64,000 nt of DNA from Nitrospira_D sp035465795. GTDB taxonomy: Bacteria; Nitrospirota; Nitrospiria; Nitrospirales; Nitrospiraceae. The notes below the pieces were generated by a model. That model was given only the letters and a program-made list of their open reading frames with translations, ran no database searches and was not told the DNA's origin. Positions 1 through 8,541 of the stretch are shown here, piece by piece. The position numbers and the translations under genes were made by a program. The stretch covers positions 186,001-250,000 of the forward strand of contig NZ_JBMWAN010000004.1 of NCBI RefSeq assembly GCF_049546785.1. The letters are read 5' to 3'. Within the stretch, counting starts at the first letter, position 1; every line of letters begins with the position of its first letter.

Positions 1-45
1 GCTCCCGCATTATTCACAGGCCTATGGCCTAGGTTACGATGCCGA

Positions 46-735
46 ATGAGGTTCCAGTTCTTCGTCATCAGTCTCCTGAGTCTCACGTTCCTTCTGACCC
101 TGCTCAACGATCCGGCTCGCGCGGCCGGTCCCTGTACGTGCAAGGATCTGGACAAGATGACAGAGAATCTTGACAGAGCCGCCACCTCCGAAGAGGCCTG
201 GAAAGAGATCTTCGCTTGGGCCCGAGAGCTGTATCAGGACGTGGATTTGCCAAAATCGAATGACGATCTGAACCAAAAGTTTGTCCAATTGAAAAATACC
301 CCTAAGTCTCAATGGCGGGATGTCATCAAGGAAGGGCCCGCAAAAGAAAAGAAGGCGTTGAAGAAAGTCGCCGGGCTGAACGAGAAAGGAGAACCGGTCG
401 TAGACGACGATTTTCAGAAGAACAACTGCGATGACGTCATTGAGGCCGAGAAAGAACACGAGCGAAAACATAAGGAGTTTTATCTCGGCTTTCCCCAAAT
501 CTTTGATGTCGTCATGAGCTCACGATTGCTCAGACTGCGGGCTGAATCAGAGGTCGAATCCTATCGAGCGCAGAAGAGTTTCTTGGAGAAGAAAATTGCT
601 GAGTTGAAGCTGAAATGTCAGACCCTCGACAAGAGCCGCAGACTGCTTTTGCAGGGAGAGGCTGCTCAACGGGAGCGGCTCAATCAGGCAGAAATCAGAA
701 TCCGCATGCTCGGGGGAGTACAAACCGGAAAATGA
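46..735 (+). CDS. Exported coiled-coil protein with a HERKH (HExxH-type) motif
   Basis: A 229-residue protein of no family I can name. An N-terminal hydrophobic segment ends in ARA-AG, a good signal peptidase I site, so it should be exported. A CTC pair follows the cleavage site. Residues 138-142 read HERKH, which fits the HExxH zinc-ligand pattern, and a glutamate-rich stretch (RAESEVESY) lies about 25 residues later. The last 70 residues are heptad-like (FLEKKIAELKLKC) and probably form a coiled coil. The motif sits in a highly charged helix, so metal binding is only a possibility. The next gene starts 41 bases downstream on the same strand. Confidence 0.6.
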   Translation: MRFQFFVISLLSLTFLLTLLNDPARAAGPCTCKDLDKMTENLDRAATSEEAWKEIFAWARELYQDVDLPKSNDDLNQKFVQLKNTPKSQWRDVIKEGPAKEKKALKKVAGLNEKGEPVVDDDFQKNNCDDVIEAEKEHERKHKEFYLGFPQIFDVVMSSRLLRLRAESEVESYRAQKSFLEKKIAELKLKCQTLDKSRRLLLQGEAAQRERLNQAEIRIRMLGGVQTGK

Positions 736-776
736 TACGGCACTTCGAATCCAGGCACGTTTCGGGAGGACACACC

Positions 777-1967
777 ATGAAGAATTCGTGGGGATCCATG
801 GCGGCACTGGGTGCCGCGCTCATTCTAGCAGGTATCGAGTTCATACCCCTACCGGCTCAGGCGGCCACTCCGGCCCCGTCCCCTAAAGATGAGACCGTCA
901 GAAAATACGTCGACGGCTGCCAGAGCAAGCCGGAAAAAGAAGCCGACTGCGAGAAACTCAGAAAAGCCGCCGTCGAAATCTTAAAAGAGGACTTGCTGAC
1001 TCTGGGATCGTCGGCGAATCGCAGCTTCCTGCTCAGCATTCTGCCGGTCTTCAAAATTGAGGAGGCCGAGTTGCGGATTGCCGCGGCAGACGCAATCGGC
1101 ATGATCGGTCCACAGGACAGCGATACAGATCTGCTCGCTCCGGTCGCCAACGATCCGGTTCCGGACGTCAGGCGGGCCGTCTCGCAAATGATTTCTCATG
1201 GGAAGGGAAGCGCCATCACCTTGCTGGGACAGCGCACCCTGTCGATGCGAGCGGGGCTCACGCCGGATACGCCGGCGGACCCGGCGAAATACTCCATGCC
1301 GGTCGCTCCGGAGAGCACCTATCTGTATTACGCCAGCGCGGCGGCTTCCGGTCGTCTCTCCTATATAAGCAAAGGCATGGACGGGACGATGGCGTTCTTC
1401 CAGGGAAAGGCCAAGAAGGGACCGTTCAAACTGGAGGAGTTCCAGGAGAAGTACCGCTACCAGTTACAAGACGAAGATCAGGCCCGCGAGCAGGCCCGAG
1501 AAGAACAATCGAAGCAATTGGAGAAGGTCAAGCCCGATCCCACGAACACGAAATCGTTCATGGAGTATATGGAAAAGATTCAATCCGTACAGGCCGACCG
1601 GAGCACGATGACGCTCCTCGACTCGTATGACCCAAAACTCTTCGGAGCGCCAACCGTCTACATCCTGGAAGAACGGCAGATCGGCCAGCGCAGCTACCCG
1701 ACCCGGTACGTTGTGCTCTATCAAGACCAGGCACTCAACCGACCCGGCTATCGCTTCTCATGGATGACGGTGCCCGACGACGCCATCAAGACTGCGCAAG
1801 CTGTTTCCCTCGTAACAGAAAAACAGGAGATGGCCCGTAAGAAGGAAGACGAGGCCCTGAGAAAGCGCGCAGAGGAGTTGCAGGGTCTGGAGAAGAAAAA
1901 AGACGAGCAGGAGAAAAAGAAGTTTAAGAAAGGCCAGGCGGATCTCGAAAAAGAGCTGGGCTTCTAG
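777..1967 (+). CDS. Exported HEAT-repeat-like protein with charged C-terminal coiled coil
   Basis: 396 residues. The start at 777 is chosen because GGGAGGA lies 8 bases upstream and a signal peptide ending PAQAA follows at once; longer in-frame starts overlap the previous gene and lack these. Residues about 75-150 (EAELRIAAADAIGMIGP and DPVPDVRRAVSQM) resemble HEAT-type helical repeats. The middle has no recognisable domain, and the final 60 residues are lysine/glutamate-rich and probably coiled coil. It likely forms a short transcription unit with the preceding exported protein. Its role is unknown; a periplasmic scaffold is a guess from the repeats. Confidence 0.6.
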   Translation: MKNSWGSMAALGAALILAGIEFIPLPAQAATPAPSPKDETVRKYVDGCQSKPEKEADCEKLRKAAVEILKEDLLTLGSSANRSFLLSILPVFKIEEAELRIAAADAIGMIGPQDSDTDLLAPVANDPVPDVRRAVSQMISHGKGSAITLLGQRTLSMRAGLTPDTPADPAKYSMPVAPESTYLYYASAAASGRLSYISKGMDGTMAFFQGKAKKGPFKLEEFQEKYRYQLQDEDQAREQAREEQSKQLEKVKPDPTNTKSFMEYMEKIQSVQADRSTMTLLDSYDPKLFGAPTVYILEERQIGQRSYPTRYVVLYQDQALNRPGYRFSWMTVPDDAIKTAQAVSLVTEKQEMARKKEDEALRKRAEELQGLEKKKDEQEKKKFKKGQADLEKELGF

Positions 1968-2091
1968 CTTTTCGATACCCGCTCTATCTATAAGACTGCC
2001 CGTGATGAGGCAGAGCTGGCGCTCAGGCTGACGGTTCGATCCCCTGTTCCTTACGGGCCACAGCCAGACTACGACCTGCCCGTCATAACAC

Positions 2092-2139
2092 CATCTGCAC
2101 CACTTCAGAACAGTCGGCTGTCCTGAAGTGGTGCAGATG
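2092..2139. repeat. Perfect 17-bp inverted repeat with TCGG loop
   Basis: CATCTGCACCACTTCAG at 2092-2108 is exactly reversed and complemented at 2123-2139. Inside, after one mismatch, four more pairs close on a TCGG tetraloop, so the transcript would form a very stable hairpin. No T-run follows, so a plain intrinsic terminator is not well supported. It abuts the fragment of a regulator C-terminus that starts about 15 bases later, and may mark a rearrangement edge. Confidence 0.7.
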
Positions 2140-2153
2140 TATGCCCACATTTT

Positions 2154-2285
2154 TCGAGATGGCAGCGCGTCCTCGACGCCTGCAACGACGACAAGACCCA
2201 GACCGCCAAGACGCTCGACATCGACGACAAGACATTGCTCGCGAAACTGAAGACATATGGGATCGCCACAGACCACCGGGAGTGA
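2154..2285 (+). pseudogene. Remnant of an NtrC-type (Fis HTH) regulator C-terminus
   Basis: In the frame ending at the TGA of 2283-2285 the translation reads VLDACNDDKTQTAKTLDID, then DKTLLAKLKTYGI. This matches the C-terminal Fis-type helix-turn-helix of sigma-54 activators and NtrC-family response regulators. No AAA+ or receiver domain lies upstream: the coding signal stops at the hairpin of 2092-2139. It is most simply the surviving 3' end of a deleted regulator gene. A free-standing HTH peptide is less likely because no start codon with a ribosome binding site is visible. Confidence 0.55.
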
Positions 2286-2406
2286 CACGACGAGATTGCG
2301 TGTCGTGGGATTTGGGGCGCGGCCCTATGACCATCTGGTCTTCTGAAAGCGGCTATGTCGGATGGGATAGAGGCTGCGCAGGGCCATACCGACTGAGGGG
2401 GAAATC

Positions 2407-3843
2407 ATGAATCAAGTCCGAGGCGAGACACACCGAGTGGCGGGGCAAGTGATATGGCATGAATGGCTGGCGCTGGCTGTGCTGGTCGGGGTCGTCGTGG
2501 GTCTGGTCGGGGCCCTGGGATGGGAAAGCACCCAATCTGCTCCATCGACCCCTCAACGCCACCTTCTTGCCGTCTCGCACTGGTTCGATCCGATTTTCTT
2601 CCAGTACAACCTGGTGTTGCTCGCGGTCACAGTATTGGTCGTGCCTTTCGTCGCGCTCTCCTATGTGCACACCATGATGCGCCGTAAGGAGCGTCGCTTG
2701 CACCGCGAGCTCCCGGAGCACCGTCGCGGCGAGATTGGCGAACGACTGAGGAGCCGCATTGCTTTCAGTTCCTATCTGGGAAGTGTCAGTCTGACCATGC
2801 TGATCGTGCTACTCGGCGCGGCGATCATTCTGCTCTTTAAGCCCGTGCCTTCACCAGATCAACGCGGCGTGGATTTCAGTCTTGGGGCAAACTTCCTGAT
2901 GGTGGGCCCGTTTATCGACCTGCTCCAGACCGAGCCGCACGCATACTATGTCCATCTGATGCGCAGTCTGACCGCGTTCCAGTTCGGCTTTCTCGGTGCC
3001 TATATCTACTTCATCGGAATGCTTGTTCGTGCGTACTTCACGCTCGATCTCACACCTCAAACATTCGTGGATGGGTCGTTCAGAATGATCAGCTCGAGCG
3101 TGTTGGCGCTCATCATCTCCTTTGTCCCGTGGATTCATGGAACCGTGGACATTTCATCGACATCTGCGTCGACCGCGGCTATTCAGTCCGCTCGCCTAGC
3201 CGATAGTCAATTGGCCGTATCTGACAGAGCCACTCCGGCGACGACAAGTCAAGATAAACCCTCAGAAAATGCCTCCTCATCGGAGCCGGAACGCTCCGAG
3301 AGCGGCAATCAGCCTCCCACGCAAGCCACATGGAGCGTGAGTCTGCTACCCATTGTAAGTTTCGTCTTCGGATTTTTCCCGAAGTGGGCCATGTTGGGGC
3401 TTCAGTACACAACGTTGAAGGTATTGCGGAGATTTATCCCCGAGCAAAACACCACGGACCAGTACCGTGCATTGCCGCTTTCCCTGCTGGCAGGGATGAG
3501 CTATATGCACGAGGCGAGGCTGGAGCGGGAGGGTTTTGACAACATCGAGAACTTCAGCACAGCAGATCCGGTGAGCCTCGCCGTGTCCACCGGTTTTACC
3601 TACCCTCAGTTGGCGCAATGGATCAGCATAGCCTGGCTCGTCACGCACCTGCGGGAGGATTACCCGAAGTTTGTCCAGCACACGGGTATCACCAGCCGCG
3701 ACGAACTGGTGCTCTTTCTGACCCGCTGGGACGGCTCCCTCGCACATGCGGTCGATCAGCTGACCAAGGATGCGTCGTCCAGCCAGGCGATGAAAGTGAA
3801 GCTGACAGTGCTCGGAACGCTGCTCTGTCCGGCGAAGCAATGA
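2407..3843 (+). CDS. Multi-pass inner-membrane protein of unknown function
   Basis: 478 residues with about six hydrophobic segments: near residues 17-40, 62-85, 118-140, 190-212, 222-242 and 310-335. A hydrophilic serine/proline-rich loop (residues about 245-305) lies before the last segment. The C-terminal 130 residues are soluble and helical (YPQLAQWISIAWLVTHLRED). GGGGG lies just before the ATG. I recognise no transporter or enzyme motif. The next gene starts 13 bases downstream, so they are probably co-transcribed. Confidence 0.6.
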   Translation: MNQVRGETHRVAGQVIWHEWLALAVLVGVVVGLVGALGWESTQSAPSTPQRHLLAVSHWFDPIFFQYNLVLLAVTVLVVPFVALSYVHTMMRRKERRLHRELPEHRRGEIGERLRSRIAFSSYLGSVSLTMLIVLLGAAIILLFKPVPSPDQRGVDFSLGANFLMVGPFIDLLQTEPHAYYVHLMRSLTAFQFGFLGAYIYFIGMLVRAYFTLDLTPQTFVDGSFRMISSSVLALIISFVPWIHGTVDISSTSASTAAIQSARLADSQLAVSDRATPATTSQDKPSENASSSEPERSESGNQPPTQATWSVSLLPIVSFVFGFFPKWAMLGLQYTTLKVLRRFIPEQNTTDQYRALPLSLLAGMSYMHEARLEREGFDNIENFSTADPVSLAVSTGFTYPQLAQWISIAWLVTHLREDYPKFVQHTGITSRDELVLFLTRWDGSLAHAVDQLTKDASSSQAMKVKLTVLGTLLCPAKQ

Positions 3844-3856
3844 GGGAGCCCCTCTG

Positions 3857-4513
3857 ATGTTGCGCCCTCTGCTGAACGTGTTTCTGGCAGCCGTGGTCCT
3901 CTTCTCCCTGCCGGCACTGGCCTACCCCGGATCCGTATCGGCATCGGAAGATGCGGGATGGGAACTCGTTGCCGACGACGACGGCATCGAAGTGTTTGCC
4001 CGTTCGCTGGCCGATTCGCCCGTCCGGGAAGTGCGTGCCATCACGGAGATCCCGGCGAGGCCCGACCGGGTGTTCGCAGTGTTGCTCGACTCGGACCGTT
4101 TCATCGAATTCATGCCCTACATCGTCGAAGTCCGGACGGTCGAGCGGGACAGCCCATCGATCTGGTATCTCTACCAGCGCATTTCGCCGCCGCTGGTGAG
4201 CGACCGCGACTACACGCTGCGGCATCAGAGTGTAGAAGAGCCGCAGCACGGCCGGTATGAACTCCGATGGGAAGCCGCGAACGAACGCGGTCCGAAGGTG
4301 CGCAACGGGGTCGTTCGCGTCGAGATCTGTACGGGCGCGTACGTTGTAGAGAGCATTGCTGAAGGCGCACGCACCCGGCTCACCTACCAGCTCCACACCG
4401 ACCCCGGCGGAATGCTGCCGAAATGGCTTGCCGACCGGGCCAATATCGAAAGTGTGCCGGCGTTGCTACGAGCGGTGAGACGCCGCGCGATGGATCCGAA
4501 CTACCACCGTTAG
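3857..4513 (+). CDS. START/SRPBCC-fold lipid-binding-like exported protein
   Basis: 218 residues with a signal peptide (LFSLPALAYPGSVSA). The remainder resembles bacterial START-domain proteins: WELVADDDGIEVFAR, then ITEIPARPDRVFAVLLD, then SDRDYTLRHQS, and a C-terminal amphipathic helix (PKWLADRANIESVPALL). Such domains form a helix-grip pocket for lipids or other hydrophobic ligands. No catalytic residues are expected. It follows the membrane protein at 2407-3843 with a 13-base gap. The ligand cannot be told from sequence. Confidence 0.75.
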   Translation: MLRPLLNVFLAAVVLFSLPALAYPGSVSASEDAGWELVADDDGIEVFARSLADSPVREVRAITEIPARPDRVFAVLLDSDRFIEFMPYIVEVRTVERDSPSIWYLYQRISPPLVSDRDYTLRHQSVEEPQHGRYELRWEAANERGPKVRNGVVRVEICTGAYVVESIAEGARTRLTYQLHTDPGGMLPKWLADRANIESVPALLRAVRRRAMDPNYHR

Positions 4514-4678
4514 CGACCTGTTATCTACCGGCAGCGAGAACACCGGGCCGCGGCGCCCCCGTGTATGCCGATCAGATGCCGGATAGGTGCTCGAACTCGC
4601 CCCGCTGCTCAAACGGCTCGACAGAGAAATCCCCGGGACACTGGCCCGAAAACGCCCAACCTCAAAGAACGCGATTTC

Positions 4679-4707
4679 TTGGCCTCCGGTCGAGAGAATC
4701 GTATACT
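4679..4707 (+). promoter_or_regulatory. Sigma-70-type promoter for the OmpA-like lipoprotein gene
   Basis: TTGGCC at 4679-4684 and TATACT at 4702-4707 are separated by exactly 17 bases. Transcription would start near 4714, leaving a leader of about 70 bases before the ATG at 4785, which is preceded by AGAGGAGG. Confidence 0.65.
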
Positions 4708-4784
4708 CTCCCCTATTGATTGTTTTACTGCGCAAGGGCTCGATCCTGCGCGTCTTATGTCTGACTGCTTAGAGGAGGTACTAC

Positions 4785-5477
4785 ATGAATCGTGCTTGTC
4801 GTCACAGCATCCTCGTCCTGTGCGGGCTGGCATTCCTGAGCGGCTGCGCCGACGATCCATACCAGAAGACGAAGATCGGCGCCGCCTTGGGAGGCTTAAT
4901 CGGTGCGGGAACCGGAGCGGCCATCGACAGCAAGAACCGGGGGCGAGGGGCCGCGATCGGCGCAGCCGTCGGCGTCCTGGCAGGAGGGGGAGTCGGGCTC
5001 TACATGGACAAGCAGAAAAAAGCCATCGAGGAACAGCTCTCGAAGGAACTCGCCAACCATGATGTGGAGTTGAGAAAACTTCCGGACAACTCGATTGAAG
5101 TCGACCTGAAGAGCGAAGCCTCGTTTGCCAGCGGCAACTCCGACGTGAAGCCGTCGTTCAGCAATGCACTGGCCAAACTGGGCGGAGTCGTGAAGCAATA
5201 CGACAGCACCATGGTCCACGTCATCGGACATACCGACTCCCAGGGCAGCGACAGCTTCAACCAGCAACTCTCCGAGCGTCGCGCCACCGCCGTGGCCAAC
5301 TCATTAACGAGTGCCGGCGTCGATCCAAGCAGAGTCCGCAGCGAAGGGCGCGGCGAAGCGCAACCGGAAGCGAGCAATGTCACGGCGGAAGGACGCAGCC
5401 AGAACCGCCGCGTCGAAATTTATCTCAAGCCGGTTGTGGAAGGCAAAGAACAGGAAGCCCTTCAGACGCCGAAGTAA
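4785..5477 (+). CDS. OmpA-family outer-membrane lipoprotein (YiaD-like)
   Basis: 230 residues. A lipobox LSGC at about residues 18-21 indicates lipidation. Residues about 30-75 form a glycine-zipper segment (GAALGGLIGAGTGAAID, GAAIGAAVGVLAGGGVG) that probably inserts in membrane. The C-terminal OmpA domain carries the peptidoglycan-binding signature: HVIGHTDSQGS, then LSERRATAVANSL and GRGEAQP, ending NRRVEIYL. This layout matches YiaD-type lipoproteins that link the outer membrane to peptidoglycan. AGAGGAGG supports the start. It appears to be a single-gene unit between its own promoter and a hairpin. Confidence 0.9.
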   Translation: MNRACRHSILVLCGLAFLSGCADDPYQKTKIGAALGGLIGAGTGAAIDSKNRGRGAAIGAAVGVLAGGGVGLYMDKQKKAIEEQLSKELANHDVELRKLPDNSIEVDLKSEASFASGNSDVKPSFSNALAKLGGVVKQYDSTMVHVIGHTDSQGSDSFNQQLSERRATAVANSLTSAGVDPSRVRSEGRGEAQPEASNVTAEGRSQNRRVEIYLKPVVEGKEQEALQTPK

Positions 5478-5490
5478 CCGGTGAGGCCAG

Positions 5491-5513
5491 GGGGCAGCCC
5501 AACCGGCTGCCCC
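5491..5513 (+). terminator. Hairpin after the OmpA-like gene
   Basis: GGGGCAGCC and GGCTGCCCC form a 9-bp stem with a 5-base loop, 14 bases after the stop codon. The following sequence is C-rich, not T-rich, so termination is plausible but not certain. Confidence 0.5.
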
Positions 5514-5682
5514 TCCTGCCCCTAACTTCCCCCCTCAATCCGTCCTTCGCAATCATCGCGCCATCCGGGAACACCCATGCTCACAGCGCCGGACCTGTTC
5601 ATCAGAGGCCCATCGCATCGTCTGGGGAGTGTCAGCCAGACCTGATTCCCTCCGGATCTCCGGACCACTGCGCTTACTATCC

Positions 5683-6507
5683 TTACAGTTTCGGTTTCTC
5701 CTGCTGCTTGGCCTTCTCAAGTTCCTGTTTGTGCTGGCCTTCGGCAATGTCTTGCTTCCACTTCATCGTGACCTCCCCCGCGCGTGCGGCGAAGGGAAGA
5801 CTGACGATGCCGACCTGCATGCGGCTGTACAGTTCCGGCAACTCGCCATCCATAAATGTGACGTTCACAGCAGTGTAGTTCGACAGACACCACTTATAAT
5901 CGGCGGAAGCAAAAGTAGTGGGCGGCGGGGACTCGACGAGCATCGCGCCGTTGCCCTCCGCGCTGGCCTTGCATGACGATAAGGGATCGGTCATCCCAAC
6001 AAGAGGAGGGAGGGTGGCTGGACGGCCCTGCTCATCCATCAGCCACAAGAGGCCCACGATGTGGCTCTCATCGATGGTCGCTTTCCCACCCGACGCGATC
6101 GCGCGGCTCTCTTTCCCATATTTCTCGCGCAACGAGGCCAGCAGTGTCTTCTTGGGAATGCCTTTATTGGGGAAGAAATGCTCGCGAGCGACCCGCCAGA
6201 CCACTTGTTTGTTCGGCGGCAACGTGACGTCCACGGTCACAATATCGGCCTCGTCGCCCATCGCGATGGTTTGCTTCGGAAGAGACTGAAACGATGAGAT
6301 AACCGGCTTCTCGATCGTCGGCAGGTTGATTGATGTGACCTGAATGTGGTTCTTTGGAATCTGCGCTTGAAGCTTGGCATGGGCCTCCCGCGCCGGCATG
6401 CCGAGCTGGATGCCGAGAATATCGGGCAGCCCGTCAGCCCAAACATGGGACGACATCGTTACAAGCATCAGCAGGCTTCTCAAGAGCACGAACCGCACTC
6501 TCATCAT
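5683..6507 (-). CDS. Exported protein of unknown function
   Basis: 274 residues. The start at 6507 is chosen because GAGGAGG lies five bases upstream; it opens with two methionines and a signal peptide ending SHVWA-DG. The mature protein begins DILGIQLGMPAREAHAKL, the start of a repeat-like module often seen in secreted proteins of unknown function. Two cysteines (SSCKAS and YKWCLS) could form a disulfide. The end is glutamine/lysine-rich. It converges with the OmpA-like gene. I do not recognise the family. Confidence 0.65.
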   Translation of the reverse strand: MMRVRFVLLRSLLMLVTMSSHVWADGLPDILGIQLGMPAREAHAKLQAQIPKNHIQVTSINLPTIEKPVISSFQSLPKQTIAMGDEADIVTVDVTLPPNKQVVWRVAREHFFPNKGIPKKTLLASLREKYGKESRAIASGGKATIDESHIVGLLWLMDEQGRPATLPPLVGMTDPLSSCKASAEGNGAMLVESPPPTTFASADYKWCLSNYTAVNVTFMDGELPELYSRMQVGIVSLPFAARAGEVTMKWKQDIAEGQHKQELEKAKQQEKPKL

Positions 6508-6614
6508 GATGACCTCCTCGTTGCGTCGTTGCCGGTCCCGTTCATCGCTGGTCAATCCCAGTCAAGGTTCGATCAGAGAGCCGGTCGGTTCTTATGCGCA
6601 CCCTCTTTTTGGAA

Positions 6615-6716
6615 CTAGTCCAGGAGATCATCTCCCGCGGGCGTTCCCGAAGGTGTTGCGATCAAAACAATGAAGACAAGCACGGGGGCGGGATTACGAC
6701 GGAGGACTCGCTTCAT
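6615..6716 (-). CDS. Possible 33-residue exported peptide
   Basis: A short frame begins at an ATG preceded six bases upstream by AAAGGAG. It encodes MKRVLRRNPAPVLVFIVLIA followed by a short polar tail. The arrangement of basic N-terminus and one hydrophobic helix suggests a membrane or secreted micropeptide. It lies 107 bases upstream of the exported protein at 5683-6507 on the same strand and may share its transcript. Coding status rests only on the ribosome binding site and composition. I see nothing in the remaining bases up to 7015. Confidence 0.4.
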   Translation of the reverse strand: MKRVLRRNPAPVLVFIVLIATPSGTPAGDDLLD

Positions 6717-7015
6717 AAGCAACTCCTTTCGTACATCACCAGTCCAAGGCAGGGTATTTTGTAGGATATCGGACGACTCTAGTATCGAAGAGTGCGTTGC
6801 CTGCGTCAATATCTGGAAACCGGGGGACAAACCGGCGGCAACGCCGTCCGGATTGACGTCCGCCCGGGCAATTTTCGCGCGCGGCATGCCCCCGCCCCTG
6901 CAAGACGGAGGAATCATGGGCAGACGGGGGCAAACGATCGAAGACTCCTGTACACTGCCCCGCAGTCCTAATCCGGGGTAGGACCGCAGGCCAGACAATA
7001 GAAGGAGCGCACCCT

Positions 7016-7630
7016 ATGAAACGGCCGGCATCATCAGGGGAACAGCAGGCACAGCGACAGTTCGGGACCGGCGCCCGCGCCGCTGCCTTCTACGCCAATC
7101 AAATGCTGGATCACCTCAACCAGCCGATGCAGGAGTTCATCGCCAGGCAAGAGATGCTCTTCGTCGCCACGTCAAGCGCAAGCGGTGACTGCGACTGTTC
7201 TTTCCGAGCCGGCGCACCCGGTTTCGTGCAGGTATTAGACGGAAAGACGCTTGCCTATCCGGAATATCGCGGCAACGGCGTCCTCGCCAGCCTCGGCAAT
7301 ATCCTGGAAAACCCGCACATCGGCCTCATCTTCCTGGATTTCTTTCGCAGTACGGTAGGACTACACGTGAATGGCGCCGCACGGGTCTGCACACGGGAGC
7401 AGGCCCAGGCCCTCCCGCACCTCTCAGCCCGGCTCAGGGAATCCGGACACCTGAGCGATGAGCGGCGGGCAGATGCCTGGATCCTGATCGACGTCGAGGA
7501 AGCCTACATCCACTGTTCGAAACACGTGCCGCTGCTCAAACTGCTCGACAAAGGAATCCTCTGGGGGACGGATGATGAGCATGCCAAGGGCGGCGACTTT
7601 TTCAAAGTAAAGCGAGAACCGGGGGCCTGA
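7016..7630 (+). CDS. Pyridoxamine-5'-phosphate-oxidase-like (PPOX) flavin-binding protein
   Basis: 204 residues, started at an ATG with GAAGGAG upstream. The body shows the split-barrel PPOX pattern: FIARQEMLFVATSSASGDCD, FVQVLDGKTLAYPEYRGNG, NPHIGLIFLDF and VNGAARVC, then DAWILIDVEEAYIHCSKHVP. Members bind FMN or related flavin cofactors. This subgroup is usually annotated only as pyridoxamine 5'-phosphate oxidase family, and true PdxH activity is not implied. It stands alone between convergent and divergent neighbours. Its substrate is unknown. Confidence 0.8.
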   Translation: MKRPASSGEQQAQRQFGTGARAAAFYANQMLDHLNQPMQEFIARQEMLFVATSSASGDCDCSFRAGAPGFVQVLDGKTLAYPEYRGNGVLASLGNILENPHIGLIFLDFFRSTVGLHVNGAARVCTREQAQALPHLSARLRESGHLSDERRADAWILIDVEEAYIHCSKHVPLLKLLDKGILWGTDDEHAKGGDFFKVKREPGA

Positions 7631-7662
7631 GGGGATGAGCCGACCGCATGCTCAGCGGCATT

Positions 7663-8541
7663 CTACGGACAGATCGCGACCGCATGAACCTCGACCAGCG
7701 AGGCTTGAATATCATTCAAAATATCGTTCCGGCTGGGATCGAAGGAAAGATAGCCCATATAGCTGTGGCCGCCGGAGTAGAGCGGAGCGAACGATAAAAT
7801 GGGATTCGGTCCCCAATCGGTATTGGCGTCCAGAGTCGGAGGCAGGATCAGATCAATCGCGCCGATCAAGAGATCGCCGGATGACGTTCGATACCGTCCG
7901 TTCCCTTTCACCAACGTGCCCGGCGTGGCCACACCAGCGATCTTGAGTGTGCCCGGTGCCGGTGCGGGGAGCGGCGACGGCGCGACAGCCGCATCATAGG
8001 CCTCGTTGGTATAGAGATTCCCCTGCGAATGCGGCACGACGACGACGCGGCGGCAGAGCGGCGGTGTCATTTGGGTACGATAGGCCGCCGCATGCCGCTG
8101 AACCGAGGCTTGATCGATCTGATTCGCGCTCGTCATCGGCCCCTGTAAGAGCGTGACCATACCCGGGACAAACACTGCGAGCGTTTCCAGGCTGCGCCAC
8201 ATGTCGGAGGGATTCAACCCGAGCCGCTGCTGGCCGGCTTCCGTAAAATCTTTCACCGACCCTGAGGTCGGATTGTAGTTCAGAAAAAAGAGATAGCAGG
8301 TTGACTGCAATGGAGGCGGCAAGGCGGGCAATCGATTCAAGAACTCCAGCTCCAGCTTCCCTCCATTCAGCCGGGCCTCGTCCAATGTGGTGGTCACCCC
8401 GTTGACGTAGTAGATCGCGGTGCGGGGGCTATTGGCATCCTGACAAGCCGGCTGCGGTGCAGATTGAGCCCCGGCCGGCGTCGAAGCCAGTATCATGGCC
8501 AAGGCGGCACACAATCCATATCCAAGAGGAGCACCTTTCAT
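7663..8541 (-). CDS. Exported alpha/beta-hydrolase-like protein
   Basis: 292 residues with a signal peptide ending PAGAQS. VVVVPHSQGN near residue 170 looks like a beta-strand/nucleophile-elbow turn, with serine in a HSQGN context. A histidine in SGGHSYMGYL near the C-terminus could complete a triad. YYVNGV near the N-terminus could supply the oxyanion region. The start ATG at 8541 overlaps the stop of the upstream lipoprotein gene as ATGA, with AGGAG before it, so the two should be translationally coupled. Substrate unknown; hydrolase activity is inferred from the motif only. Confidence 0.55.
   Translation of the reverse strand: MKGAPLGYGLCAALAMILASTPAGAQSAPQPACQDANSPRTAIYYVNGVTTTLDEARLNGGKLELEFLNRLPALPPPLQSTCYLFFLNYNPTSGSVKDFTEAGQQRLGLNPSDMWRSLETLAVFVPGMVTLLQGPMTSANQIDQASVQRHAAAYRTQMTPPLCRRVVVVPHSQGNLYTNEAYDAAVAPSPLPAPAPGTLKIAGVATPGTLVKGNGRYRTSSGDLLIGAIDLILPPTLDANTDWGPNPILSFAPLYSGGHSYMGYLSFDPSRNDILNDIQASLVEVHAVAICP

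Noticed and set aside
2026..2060. GGTTCGATCCC-like tRNA T-loop sequence
   Set aside because: The flanking bases cannot form the five-base T stem and no anticodon arm or acceptor is present.
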